The notes beneath the pieces were generated by a model. That model worked only from the letters and a program-made list of their open reading frames with translations. It was not told where the DNA came from and ran no database searches. Shown here piece by piece: positions 1 through 16,202 of a stretch of 64,000 bases of DNA (position 1 is the stretch's first letter; each line of letters starts with the position of its first letter). Position numbers and translations under genes: made by a program. This DNA comes from an uncultured Sphaerochaeta sp. (GTDB lineage Bacteria > Spirochaetota > Spirochaetia > Sphaerochaetales > Sphaerochaetaceae): the NCBI RefSeq assembly GCF_963667405.1, contig NZ_OY763408.1:1573757-1637756 (forward strand). The letters run 5' to 3'.

Positions 1-2015
<2,015 letters not shown>

Positions 2016-2061
2016 ATATCATTCTTCCAATCCCTGCGCTATGTTGTGTAAAAGATCTCTC

Positions 2062-2135
2062 TGGAGGCAAGGGGATTCGAACCCCTGACCCTCGGCTTGC
2101 AAAGCCGATGCTCTAGCCAGCTGAGCTATGCCCCC
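2062..2135 (-). tRNA. tRNA-Ala (anticodon TGC) in the 16S-23S spacer
   Basis: The minus strand folds into a complete cloverleaf. The acceptor stem is GGGGGCA/TGCCTCC with the G3:U70 wobble that marks alanine tRNA. The anticodon loop is TTTGCAA, giving anticodon TGC, and the T arm is AGGGG-TTCGAAT-CCCCT. The 3' CCA is not encoded; the terminal bases read are C-C plus discriminator A. It is co-transcribed with the flanking rRNAs. Copy B of the operon lacks it and has a tRNA-like relic in its place. Confidence 0.97.
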
Positions 2136-2284
2136 GTCATATGGAAGACAAATCGCTTGGGGAAGGGAAAAAGAAAGAGAAGGTTGCACCCCACAGGAGG
2201 GCAATTGTTTGCAGGACTCTCACCTGCTGGTCGACGACCTTGGTTGTGGCCGCGGCTGTGAGGGCCGCAGCCTGCCTTTCTTAC

Positions 2285-3827
<1,543 letters not shown>

Positions 3828-4160
3828 AGGAATCCCGCACCCGAGGGCGCGGGCTCTATTTACTTCAATAGTTCGCCCTGTCTTTCCTCGCAAACGAACG
3901 TAGCTTTTCAATTCTACTGTTCATCATTTCTAAGGTAATTGACTGGGAAGCCCCCTCGCGGGTTGCTTCCTTCTCTTTCTCTTTCCCTTCCCTGCGCTCG
4001 TTGTTTCATAAATCGTAAGGCAGCACGCTTCCGCCTGCTTCCTGCTCCCCCTCTCGGAGGCGCTCGGTCAACTTACCCGATTTCACCCAAGCTCGTCAAG
4101 GCCTTTTCCCAACCTTTTTCAAGCCCGGCAGTTCCACCGCCGCAAGCCGAACAAGATGGG
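3828..4160 (-). other. rRNA leader, copy A
   Basis: This is the transcribed leader between the promoter candidates and the 16S 5' end. The 16S-proximal 127 bases (3828-3954) are identical to 9860-9986 upstream of copy B. Beyond that the two leaders diverge and then become similar again around the promoters, where the shared blocks lie between 4050 and 4200. Hairpins rich in G and C lie close to the 16S end. No protein gene is supported here. Confidence 0.75.
4070..4099 (-). promoter_or_regulatory. candidate rRNA promoter P2, copy A
   Basis: On the minus strand there is TTGACG, 18 bases, then TAAGTT. The same arrangement (TTGATA, 18, TAAGTT) is kept at 10085-10114 upstream of copy B. Conservation inside otherwise drifting flanks supports a second rRNA promoter, but the match is only moderate. 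Confidence 0.45.
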
Positions 4161-4189
4161 ACTATACCCGCTTGGCTCAAACCTGTCCA
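4161..4189 (-). promoter_or_regulatory. rRNA promoter P1, copy A
   Basis: On the minus strand there is TGGACA, a 17-base spacer, then TATAGT. Copy B has the identical hexamers and spacing at 10176-10204 although the spacer bases differ. The predicted start is about 327 bases upstream of the 16S gene. Confidence 0.75.
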
Positions 4190-4770
4190 GTGGGTTTGAA
4201 GAAAAACCTTCATTTCTCCTTCATTGGGAAGTGATAATGTCCTGAAGTAACGGAAGGGACTTTGTCACATTAGTACAAGAAGGGGATTCCTTGCCTGCCT
4301 TTGTGGTATAGTCCATGCTTCAACAAAAAAAGAGGGATTGGCTCAAATGTTTTAGACGACTAGAGAACCAATCCCCACCCAATTACTGGTGGTTTCAGTT
4401 TGGCGTGCGATGCATGTGCAAGGCTAGTGGTTCAGGACGCGGCCATCAACCCAATCTCCACGAAGGAGCAAGAGGAGAAAAGCTTCAAGCCTGGCAACAA
4501 GGACAGAGAAGGGGAAGATTGGTGGAACAAACCATTGGATAATCCATTCCACCTTGTGATCAACAAGCCTTTCGGCTCCAATGGGTAGCCTGCTGTACAC
4601 AGGGAATCTCACCAGGACGGACCAAATCGCCAAGAGCAGGGAGACCTGTTCCAGGCTGGGTCCGGAGGATCGGAAGAGAAGCGTATGGACTGGGTGGATG
4701 GGCAGAAGATTCCGCACTCCCCTGTACGCAATGAAGCGCAGGGCACACATGCGGCAAGGGAAAAAAGAAA
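4190..4770. other. intergenic region between the two rRNA operons
   Basis: About 580 bases lie between the P1 promoter of operon A and the second 5S gene of operon B. No convincing protein gene or known RNA gene was found; the short frames have no recognisable similarity and no ribosome-binding site. On the plus strand there is a TATAGT at 4307-4312. It is followed by an 8-bp perfect inverted repeat, GGGATTGG (4334-4341) with CCAATCCC (4378-4385), which could be a small hairpin RNA or a relic. Nothing else stands out. Confidence 0.5.
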
Positions 4771-4886
<116 letters not shown>

Positions 4887-4963
4887 AATTCCAACGCTTG
4901 GGTGCATGAAATTCATGCAACGAGCCTTGGCAGTCCAACATTGACTGGAAGAAGAAAAAAAGA

Positions 4964-5079
<116 letters not shown>

Positions 5080-5152
5080 GGCCAACGCCTGGGAGCGCGA
5101 GAAGCCTCGCACGACCGGCCTTGGCAGCCCATGGGACTGGAACGATGATATG

Positions 5153-8087
<2,935 letters not shown>

Positions 8088-8133
8088 ATATCATTCTTCC
8101 AATCCCTGCGCTATTCTGTGTAAAAAACCTATC

Positions 8134-8180
8134 AGGCCATCAGGGGATCGAACCCTGCCACGCACCTGTTGCCGTGGCCT
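8134..8180 (-). pseudogene. tRNA-like relic in the 16S-23S spacer of copy B
   Basis: At the place where copy A has tRNA-Ala, the minus strand has a 47-nt element shaped like the top half of a tRNA. It has an acceptor stem AGGCCA/TGGCCT (the seventh pair would be C-A) and a perfect T arm CAGGG-TTCGATC-CCCTG followed by exactly seven acceptor bases. Only 17 bases replace the D arm, anticodon arm and variable loop. Related spirochaetes are known to carry tRNA-Ile in one rRNA spacer, so a deletion derivative of tRNA-Ile is the simplest reading. There is no anticodon arm, so it cannot decode. Confidence 0.6.
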
Positions 8181-8316
8181 GCATATCCGGGAAGAACAAG
8201 GAGATTGGAACAGTTTCGTGCCACGTTGACGGGCAATTGCTTGCAGGACTCTCACCTGCTGGTCGACGACCTTGGTTGTGGCCGCGGCTGTGAGGGCCGC
8301 AGCCTGCCTTTCTTAC

Positions 8317-9859
<1,543 letters not shown>

Positions 9860-10175
9860 AGGAATCCCGCACCCGAGGGCGCGGGCTCTATTTACTTCAA
9901 TAGTTCGCCCTGTCTTTCCTCGCAAACGAACGTAGCTTTTCAATTCTACTGTTCATCATTTCTAAGGTAATTGACTGGGAAGCCCATCTCGGTGGCCTTC
10001 CACTATTCCAATCTCTTTGTTCTTCCCTACGCTCTTCTGAAAATAATCAATTTTTTCGCTTCCCCCTCTCGGAGGCGCTCAGTCAACTTACCCGATTTCA
10101 CCCAAGCTTATCAAGGCCTTTTCACAACCTTTTTCAAGCTCGTCCGATTCACCGTGGCTGGCCGAACAAGATGGG
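9860..10175 (-). other. rRNA leader, copy B
   Basis: This is the transcribed leader upstream of 16S copy B. Bases 9860-9986 are identical to the copy A leader. The stretch 9987-10055 is unrelated to copy A, and 10060-10220 is similar again and contains the promoter candidates. A long plus-strand open frame that enters from here into the MATE gene is not a real extension, because it would run antisense through this leader. Confidence 0.75.
10085..10114 (-). promoter_or_regulatory. candidate rRNA promoter P2, copy B
   Basis: Minus strand TTGATA, 18 bases, TAAGTT, in the same place and spacing as the copy A candidate (TTGACG, 18, TAAGTT). Confidence 0.4.
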
Positions 10176-10204
10176 ACTATACCCACTTGAGGCAAACCTG
10201 TCCA
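10176..10204 (-). promoter_or_regulatory. rRNA promoter P1, copy B
   Basis: Minus strand TGGACA, 17 bases, TATAGT, identical in hexamers and spacing to copy A. It faces away from the MATE gene that starts at 10331. Confidence 0.75.
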
Positions 10205-10330
10205 GTAGGTTCTGCAAAAAGCCGAATAAATCGCAAAAGAGTGACAGAAACGGCAATTTTTCCCCCTACTTGCCTCTCTTGTATAAGAAGTGGAGGAGGA
10301 GTAGGATTCGCGAAGGAGTTTCAAAAACGT

Positions 10331-11674
10331 ATGGAACAGGATATGAGCCGGGGAAATCCCACCCGCTTGATTTTCTTTTTTATGCTTCCAATCCTAGGAG
10401 GCAACCTCTTTCAACAATTGTACAGCATGGTGGATACATTTGTGGTTGGCAGATTTGTTGGTGTCCAGGCATTGGCAGCGGTTGGGGCTACCGGTGCCAT
10501 GACATTCCTCATCATAGGGTTTGTCATCGGATTGACCGCAGGATTCTCGGTCATCATCAGCCAAAAATTCGGAGCCAAAGACCCACAGAGCATGCGCAAG
10601 GCAATTGCCATGAGCGTGCTGTGCGCGTTCTTCCTTTCGGTGATCGTATCTGCATTGGCCACACTGAGCAGCAAGAGCCTGTTGCGACTTCTGAATACAC
10701 CTGCAGACATCCTTGAGGATGCCAACGCCTATCTGGTCATCATCTACCTGGGCATCACAGCCACCATCTACTATAATTTGCTCGCCGCCATCCTCAGAGC
10801 GCTTGGGGACAGTCGTTCTCCGTTGCTGTTTTTGCTCATAGCATCCGCCCTGAATATCGTTGGGGATCTCATTTTGGTCATTCAGGTTGGGATGGGAGTC
10901 CGCGGAGTAGCCTTGGCAACCGTCATAAGCCAGACCATATCCGCCTTGCTCTGCCTCTATTATATTTACAAGCGCTTTCCCAGCCTCCATCTGAAACGAC
11001 AAGACTGGGCCATCGACTGGCCGATGATCGGCAGACTGTTGCAGATCGGTCTCCCCAGTGCTCTCCAATTCTCCGTCTGCGCCATTGGCGTCATGATCGT
11101 CCAGGCTGTGATCAACCAAAACGGAAGCAACACGGTTGCGGCATATTCTGTGGGAACAAAAATTGAACAGCTGGTAACACAGCCTTTGATCACCCTCGGA
11201 CTTGCCATGGCCACCTTCAGCGCCCAGAATCTCGGATCAGGCCAACTGGATCGTATCAGGCAAGGAATCAGAAGCGCCACCTTGCTCTCCATACTCCTGA
11301 GCATGCTGGCAACTGCAGTGATTTTTGCATTTGGCGAGCAGCTTGCCCGTCTCTTCATTGAGGCATCCGAAACAGCTGTCATCTCCCAAACGGTACAGTA
11401 CCTCCATATAGTCTCCTATTTCTTTATTGCCCTCGGTATGATCTTCGTATTCCGCAATACCAGCCAAGGCCTGGGCAGCGGACTTATTCCCATGCTCAGC
11501 TCAATCATTGAGTTGATCTTCCGTGCCTTGGCTGCAGTAACCTTGCCGGCAATGCTTGGCTATGTGGGCATCTGCCTCTCCAGCCCGCTTGCTTGGATCG
11601 CTGCCGCACTGCTGCTGGTAGTCTCCTTCCAACTGCAGATGAAACGCCTCACAGCACTGCTGAAGCAGAAATAG
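10331..11674 (+). CDS. MATE-family multidrug/cation antiporter
   Basis: This 447-residue inner-membrane exporter is predicted to have about twelve transmembrane helices. MATE proteins extrude cationic drugs or metabolites in exchange for Na+ or H+. The family signature near the N-terminus is clear: GNPTRLIFFFMLP, then NLFQQLYSMVDTFVVGRFVG at about residues 25-45, and the second half repeats the fold with a GLPSALQFS segment. The open frame continues 360 bases upstream, but that part is antisense to the rRNA leader. The ATG at 10331 has GAAGGAG upstream and begins the conserved domain (10343 is an alternative). Substrate cannot be read from sequence. It is a single gene, and the comM-like gene follows 22 bases later. 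Confidence 0.9.
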   Translation: MEQDMSRGNPTRLIFFFMLPILGGNLFQQLYSMVDTFVVGRFVGVQALAAVGATGAMTFLIIGFVIGLTAGFSVIISQKFGAKDPQSMRKAIAMSVLCAFFLSVIVSALATLSSKSLLRLLNTPADILEDANAYLVIIYLGITATIYYNLLAAILRALGDSRSPLLFLLIASALNIVGDLILVIQVGMGVRGVALATVISQTISALLCLYYIYKRFPSLHLKRQDWAIDWPMIGRLLQIGLPSALQFSVCAIGVMIVQAVINQNGSNTVAAYSVGTKIEQLVTQPLITLGLAMATFSAQNLGSGQLDRIRQGIRSATLLSILLSMLATAVIFAFGEQLARLFIEASETAVISQTVQYLHIVSYFFIALGMIFVFRNTSQGLGSGLIPMLSSIIELIFRALAAVTLPAMLGYVGICLSSPLAWIAAALLLVVSFQLQMKRLTALLKQK

Positions 11675-11680
11675 CGTACT

Positions 11681-11728
11681 GAAGTCTTGGTGGGTATGCA
11701 GATCTATGGATACCAGAACCAAGACTTC
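11681..11728 (+). promoter_or_regulatory. inverted repeat spanning the start codon of the comM-like gene
   Basis: A perfect 11-bp inverted repeat, GAAGTCTTGGT (11681-11691) and ACCAAGACTTC (11718-11728), encloses a second 5-bp repeat (GGTAT/ATACC). The ATG at 11696 sits inside the hairpin, on the loop side of the outer stem. There is no T-run, so it is not a normal terminator. In mRNA it would bury the start region and could regulate translation. Confidence 0.6.
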
Positions 11729-13060
11729 AACGGCCATCTCATTCCCATCCATCTCAGGCAGGCCTCCACCACCTTTTGTGCGCTGGGACTCTCCCAAGCA
11801 AAAGCAAAACAACTTTGCTTGGGTCTTGGGGCCTTCTTCTCCCCGATTCCCAGATCAACAATCCAACTGCAAAAGGAAGCCGATCCGTTTCAACTGCTTT
11901 TTGCCGTGCTTGTTGCCTTGCATGCACTGGAAAAGCACATTCTCCCGCTCTGTCCCCACAAGATACTCATATATGGGCAAATCACCGTGGAAGGCAGTAT
12001 CACAGCCTCCCCCTCATTGCGAGACATCCCTTCCTTGTGCAAGCAACACGGCATTGATCTGGTCCTGACAAATCTGGCCGAGCATGCCCTCCCCCCTGAT
12101 GTGGGAACAGAGATCCAGATCTGCCAAACACTCGACCAAGCGCTCTCTTCGCTGTATCGGTATGCTCTCCAGCATCAAGGCCAAAAAGAGCGTGCTGCCC
12201 ACGAGCAAGACAAGTCGCTGCAGATCGAAGATCCCTTCTGTGGCATCCTCGGTCTTGAACGGGCAAAAGAAGCACTCATCTATGCATGTGCAGGCAATTT
12301 GCCCTTTCTTCTGTACGGCCCCCCGGGTTCAGGCAAAAGCCTGCTCCTAGGACGGGTAAAGCTGCTGCTTCCTCCACTTGCGGGTACGGTACGCCAGGAG
12401 GCATACGCCCTCCACGGCACTACGCTCGATTGTCCTCCGGTACTCTCCCTGGCAAGCAGCATGCAGCAGCAGGACCTTACTCGCGGCAACGTTCCCTGGA
12501 TTTGCAAAGCCCATGGAGGAGCCTTGCTCGCCGATGAGCTTGCCTCGCTCAAACCCAGAGTCAGAACCTCCCTCGCCACCTTCCTGGATGCCCAAACGGT
12601 GGGCAGTTACCCTCTCTCCTTTCTGCTTGGCAGTGCCACCAATGCTTGCCCATGCAGCAATCTGGGCTCGCATGATGTACCTTGCATCTGTTCTGAACAA
12701 CAAATTGACCGGTTCTGGGCTAATCTGGGACACCCCCTGCTCGATCGTTTTGCCATCTGCACAAGCGTAGAACCGGAGAACCTTCTGGTAAGCAAGTTGA
12801 AAAAGGCACACTATGCGTTTGCCAGGATTGCCGAAGTAAGAGCCATACAGAGCAAACGTTCCGATGAGGAGCTCATCAGGTTGCTTCCGCTGCATACCCG
12901 CCTCACCAGATATCGGGAAGGCAGCATGAGACGTGCCCTGCTCTGCTGCAAACTCGCCCAGACCATTGCCGACTACCACGGAAAACTTTCAGTGACGCAA
13001 GAACTTATGGAACTGGCAACTTCGCTGTATCTCCTACCACGCGATCGGCATTATCAGTAA
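11696..13060 (+). CDS. divergent ComM/YifB-like AAA+ (Mg-chelatase-type) protein
   Basis: This 454-residue protein has the ComM layout: an N-terminal Lon-protease-S5-like domain (about 1-150), then a magnesium-chelatase-type AAA+ domain. Visible motifs are Walker A GPPGSGKS at residues 208-215, a Walker B-like GALLADEL, a cysteine cluster NACPCSNLG...PCICSEQQ, and LLDRFAICTSV. ComM proteins are hexameric helicases helping branch migration in natural transformation. This one is shorter than the usual ~500 residues, and its N-terminal half lacks the typical conserved blocks, so its role may differ. The start is uncertain: ATG 11696 fits best, TTG 11687 is in frame, and neither has a well-spaced ribosome-binding site. 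The start lies in a strong inverted repeat. Confidence 0.75.
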   Translation: MQIYGYQNQDFNGHLIPIHLRQASTTFCALGLSQAKAKQLCLGLGAFFSPIPRSTIQLQKEADPFQLLFAVLVALHALEKHILPLCPHKILIYGQITVEGSITASPSLRDIPSLCKQHGIDLVLTNLAEHALPPDVGTEIQICQTLDQALSSLYRYALQHQGQKERAAHEQDKSLQIEDPFCGILGLERAKEALIYACAGNLPFLLYGPPGSGKSLLLGRVKLLLPPLAGTVRQEAYALHGTTLDCPPVLSLASSMQQQDLTRGNVPWICKAHGGALLADELASLKPRVRTSLATFLDAQTVGSYPLSFLLGSATNACPCSNLGSHDVPCICSEQQIDRFWANLGHPLLDRFAICTSVEPENLLVSKLKKAHYAFARIAEVRAIQSKRSDEELIRLLPLHTRLTRYREGSMRRALLCCKLAQTIADYHGKLSVTQELMELATSLYLLPRDRHYQ

Positions 13061-13081
13061 AGCATTTTTTCCTGCAAGTAG

Positions 13082-13111
13082 TTGACACCCTTTCTCGCTC
13101 TCTGCTATAGT
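13082..13111 (+). promoter_or_regulatory. promoter of the tRNA-Lys/tRNA-Glu unit
   Basis: TTGACA, 18 bases, TATAGT, ending about 14 bases before the mature tRNA-Lys. The near-consensus hexamers match those used by the rRNA P1 promoters. Confidence 0.85.
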
Positions 13112-13125
13112 CCTTTACGTTGCAG

Positions 13126-13198
13126 GGGCCGCTAGCTCAGTTGGTAGAGCAACGCCCTTTTAAGGCGTGGGTCACAGGTCCGAATCCTGTGCGGCTCA
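13126..13198 (+). tRNA. tRNA-Lys (anticodon TTT)
   Basis: This is a 73-nt cloverleaf with acceptor GGGCCGC/GCGGCTC, anticodon stem ACGCC/GGCGT around loop CTTTTAA (anticodon TTT), T arm ACAGG-TCCGAAT-CCTGT and discriminator A. CCA is not encoded. It is co-transcribed with tRNA-Glu 31 bases downstream. Confidence 0.97.
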
Positions 13199-13229
13199 AA
13201 TTGCCTCTGTTTTACATAGTGCAAATAAT

Positions 13230-13301
13230 GTCTCCTTCGTCTAGTGGTTAGGACATCGGGTTTTCATCCCGACAACAGGGGTTCAATTCCCCTAGGAGAT
13301 G
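13230..13301 (+). tRNA. tRNA-Glu (anticodon TTC)
   Basis: This is a 72-nt cloverleaf with acceptor GTCTCCT/AGGAGAT, D arm GTCTAGTGGTTAGGAC, anticodon loop TTTTCAT flanked by CGGG/CCCG (anticodon TTC) and T arm AGGGG-TTCAATT-CCCCT. The discriminator is G, and no CCA is encoded. A terminator follows 8 bases downstream. Confidence 0.97.
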
Positions 13302-13309
13302 AATTGTAC

Positions 13310-13341
13310 AGGAATCTGCGTAAAAGCAGATTCCTTTTTTT
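13310..13341 (+). terminator. rho-independent terminator of the tRNA unit
   Basis: A 10-bp class stem AGGAATCTGC / GCAGATTCCT with a GTAAAA loop is followed by seven T residues. It closes the promoter-tRNA-tRNA unit. Confidence 0.93.
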
Positions 13342-13581
13342 GGTTTATAGTGTCTTTCAGTATGAATCGCTAGGCCGTAGGATAGTGCCCCGAAAGAAAG
13401 GGACGGCGTACTCTTGACTTCTGCTAGAACTCGGTATAGAAACAAAATAACAGGATGGATACCAATAGCATCTTATCTCCCAATCAGCTACCATCCATCT
13501 TGGTGATGTACCCTTCTTCCGGGCTGCAATCTGAAGAGTTTGTATCCACACCCGCAATACTTCAGGTTGCAGCTCCCTCAT

Positions 13582-14853
13582 TCAATCCTTCATCAATGAA
13601 TAGGCACCCTCACTCTCCTGAACGGCAGAGAGGCTGCTGATCACATCCCGTTTGTCAGTGCCCAGAAGATGTTCCCCTGCCCAGCTGATCGCCAGCGAGC
13701 CAAGCGGAGCGGTGAGCAAGATGCTCATGACGGCAACTGCCAGAATAGTCTTTCCAGGCTGCAGAGGCATTCCCTTCTCCATCATCAAAAACAAAGGTCC
13801 TGAACCGATCGCTGCCTGTACGGTTGCCTTGGGCAGATAGGAGATGACGATGAACAACTTCTCTTTTGCATTGAACCCAGCGCCCAAAGTACAGAGATAG
13901 GTGCCAACCGAACGACCGATGAGGGCGATGAGTATCAGGGCAATCCCCTTCAGGCCGGCATACCGGGCAGAGGCAAAATCAACTTGGGACCCGACCATGG
14001 CAAAGAGAATGATCTGGGCAAAAATCCAGATCTTTCCGAACTTTGACGAAAGTTCGTGGGCCATAGCCTCGCGTTTTTCCAAAATAATGAATCCGATGGC
14101 CATGACTGCGAGCAATGCAGCAAAAGGAATGTGCTTTGCCTCCAGAATGTCGCCCAGATGCACCAAGAAGATGCTGATCCCCAGAATGGCCAGCGCTCGC
14201 TTGGTAGCACGTGGATTTATTTTCTCAAAGAGTCTGATGAGTACCAACCCTATGCCGAAGCCGAAGAGAATGGCAAAGACGATGGAAAGAGGAATGGAAA
14301 TAAGTTCATAGACCAGATTCGTCTCATTCCCTGCATAGATGCCGAGCACCACACTGTAGGCAACAATGACGGTTACATCATCAAGGCTGGCTCCAGCCAG
14401 CACCAGGGTGGGAATCCCCTTCTCCGTGCCCTTCTTCTCCTGGATGAAGTGCACCATCATGGGAACCACAACCGCGGGAGAGACTGCTGCAAGGACACAC
14501 CCGAGAAGCAGACTCTCAATCCTGCTCAATCCCAGCAGGTAAGGTCCAATGGCAACGATGACAAGCGTTTCGCAGACAGCCGGAAGGAACGAGAGCAGCA
14601 ACGCCTGCACGCCCACCTTATGGAGACTATCACGTGAAAGCTCAAATCCCGCCCGAAGGAGTATGACGATGAGGGCGATCATTCTGAGATCACTGCCGAC
14701 GGCAATGAGGGATGGATCGAGCAGATTCAGCAGCTCAGGTCCCAACAAGGCCCCCACAAAGAGCATACCCACCAAAGCGGGAACATGCATCCGGGTCAAA
14801 ACATAATCGGCGACAAGACACAAGAGTATCAATTCTGCAAGACTGAGCGCCAT
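13582..14853 (-). CDS. CPA2-type cation/proton antiporter (Kef/NapA-like)
   Basis: This 423-residue membrane protein has about twelve helices and belongs to the sodium/hydrogen exchanger (monovalent cation:proton antiporter) family. Visible hallmarks are the N-terminal LVGMLFVGALLGPELLNLL, LLLGCVLAAVSPAVVVPMM and the paired-Asp stretch GASLDDVTVIVAYS. It would exchange Na+ or K+ for protons at the inner membrane. There is no C-terminal TrkA-N nucleotide-binding domain, so it is shorter than KefB/KefC. The start at 14853 (MALSLAEL) has a strong GGGGAGG site four bases upstream, which rules out the longer in-frame start at 14892. It stands alone, convergent with the tRNA unit. Confidence 0.88.
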   Translation of the reverse strand: MALSLAELILLCLVADYVLTRMHVPALVGMLFVGALLGPELLNLLDPSLIAVGSDLRMIALIVILLRAGFELSRDSLHKVGVQALLLSFLPAVCETLVIVAIGPYLLGLSRIESLLLGCVLAAVSPAVVVPMMVHFIQEKKGTEKGIPTLVLAGASLDDVTVIVAYSVVLGIYAGNETNLVYELISIPLSIVFAILFGFGIGLVLIRLFEKINPRATKRALAILGISIFLVHLGDILEAKHIPFAALLAVMAIGFIILEKREAMAHELSSKFGKIWIFAQIILFAMVGSQVDFASARYAGLKGIALILIALIGRSVGTYLCTLGAGFNAKEKLFIVISYLPKATVQAAIGSGPLFLMMEKGMPLQPGKTILAVAVMSILLTAPLGSLAISWAGEHLLGTDKRDVISSLSAVQESEGAYSLMKD

Positions 14854-15076
14854 ACAACACCTCCCCGGCCTCGATATGACCGGACTTTCCAAGGATTGCA
14901 GGAGTTATCAGCAAAACAGGGATGCTTTGCGGTTCTCAGTCTCAGGGAGTGAAGGCGAACCCCATCGCCTTGCATGCATTGTAGAAATTCATCAATTGCA
15001 CGTCAAGCTGAGCTCTGGTGAGGGTGTACAAGAAATCCAAACTATGGATAATTAGGGGCCAGAGTAGGAGGCATGC

Positions 15077-16141
15077 ATGGGTAACCTTTCCAGAATTCAA
15101 CGCATTTGTGATGCCAATGGCATCTCCGGGTTTGAGGATGAGGTGGTGGCGACCATCAGAAATGAAGCAGAGGGCTTGGGAACATTCCAGGAAGACTCGC
15201 TTCGCAACCTGTACCTGTATGGACATGGGCAGGATACCAACATCCCGACTGTCCTCTTGGATGCCCATTCCGATGAGGTTGGCTTCATGGTCAAGGCGAT
15301 CAGGGACAACGGTATGCTTGAGTTCATTCCCATCGGTGGCTGGGTAACCACCAATATCCCGGCACACCGGGTTCGGGTGCAAACAGCTACCGGAAAAGTG
15401 GTGACCGGCATCATTGGCTCAAAACCCCCACACTACATGAGTGAGGCTGAGCGGAAGAGCACACCTGAGATCAGCAGCCTCTTCATCGACATCGGTTGCA
15501 GCAGCCGTGACGAGGTGCTCGCCCTTGGGGTGGACATCGCTTCTCCGGTCATTCCTGAGGCTCAATGCATCTACAATGAGGAGAATGGCCTGCTTTTCGG
15601 GAAAGCCTTTGACTGTCGCCTCGGGTGTTCAACCATCATTGACGTGTTGGAAGATCTGAAGGATGAAAACCTGAAGGTCAATCTGGTTGCCGGCTTTGCC
15701 AGTCAGGAGGAAGTCGGTTGCCGTGGTGCCCAGCTTACTGCCCGCAAGGTCAAGCCGGATGTGGCAATCTGCTTTGAGGGCAGCCCAGCCGACGATACGT
15801 TCCTTCCCGCCTACCAGCAACAAACCAAGGTTGGCAAAGGCCCTATGCTCCGTTTCATCGACTCACGGATGATCACCAACCCACGATTCCAGCGATTTGC
15901 CTTGGAAATGGCCCAAAAAGAGGGAATTCCCGTACAAAAAGGGGTTCGGGATGGTGGGGCAACCAATGCCTCAGCCCTGCATCTTGCCGAGCAGGGAATC
16001 CCGACGATCGTCATCGGAATCCCGGTCAGGTATGCACACACCCATTGGGGTGTCTCCAGCATGGTGGATATTGATGCGTCCATTGCCCTCGCACGAGCCA
16101 TTCTGACCAATCTGGACAAGGCAGTCATCGACGCTTTCTAG
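15077..16141 (+). CDS. M42-family metallo-aminopeptidase (TET-type)
   Basis: This 354-residue cytosolic peptidase is of the M42 clan, whose members form tetrahedral dodecamers trimming peptides from proteasome-like degradation. Metal ligands are readable: H64-x-D66 in DAHSDEVGF, the bridging D179 in AFDCRLGC (family usually AFDDR), the catalytic E211 in SQEEVGC, E234 in EGSPADD, and a histidine in the AHTHWG motif near 324. The ATG at 15077 follows an AGGAGG site. Some M42 members were annotated as endoglucanases, but the sequence supports peptidase. It is followed by its own intergenic promoter region and the aldehyde dehydrogenase gene. Confidence 0.92.
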   Translation: MGNLSRIQRICDANGISGFEDEVVATIRNEAEGLGTFQEDSLRNLYLYGHGQDTNIPTVLLDAHSDEVGFMVKAIRDNGMLEFIPIGGWVTTNIPAHRVRVQTATGKVVTGIIGSKPPHYMSEAERKSTPEISSLFIDIGCSSRDEVLALGVDIASPVIPEAQCIYNEENGLLFGKAFDCRLGCSTIIDVLEDLKDENLKVNLVAGFASQEEVGCRGAQLTARKVKPDVAICFEGSPADDTFLPAYQQQTKVGKGPMLRFIDSRMITNPRFQRFALEMAQKEGIPVQKGVRDGGATNASALHLAEQGIPTIVIGIPVRYAHTHWGVSSMVDIDASIALARAILTNLDKAVIDAF

Positions 16142-16151
16142 ACGGTTCGTT

Positions 16152-16180
16152 TTGACAAAGCCTTGCCTTGGGTGCAATAC
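16152..16180 (+). promoter_or_regulatory. promoter of the aldehyde dehydrogenase gene
   Basis: TTGACA, 17 bases, CAATAC, placing the mRNA start near 16187. This makes the in-frame TTG at 16152 impossible as a start codon and supports ATG 16203. Confidence 0.7.
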
Positions 16181-16202
16181 TTGGAGCAAAGGGAGAGAGA
16201 GC

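Noticed and set aside
4424..4750. A 108-codon minus-strand frame with a hydrophobic look just after the second 5S gene.
   Set aside because: No ribosome-binding site, no family resemblance; a chance frame in a GC-moderate spacer.
4600..4770. SRP RNA-like GGTCCGGAGGA segment.
   Set aside because: The required apical and symmetric-loop motifs of SRP RNA are absent.
9971..10330. N-terminal extension of the MATE gene by 120 codons.
   Set aside because: It runs antisense through the rRNA leader and both promoters; the conserved domain starts at the ATG at 10331.
13342..13581. A minus-strand frame of 74 codons between the tRNA terminator and the antiporter gene, possibly a transposase fragment.
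   Set aside because: No recognisable motif, no inverted repeats or target duplication, and no ribosome-binding site; too weak to annotate.
16152..16202. TTG start extending the aldehyde dehydrogenase by 17 residues.
   Set aside because: The TTG is the -35 hexamer of a good promoter.
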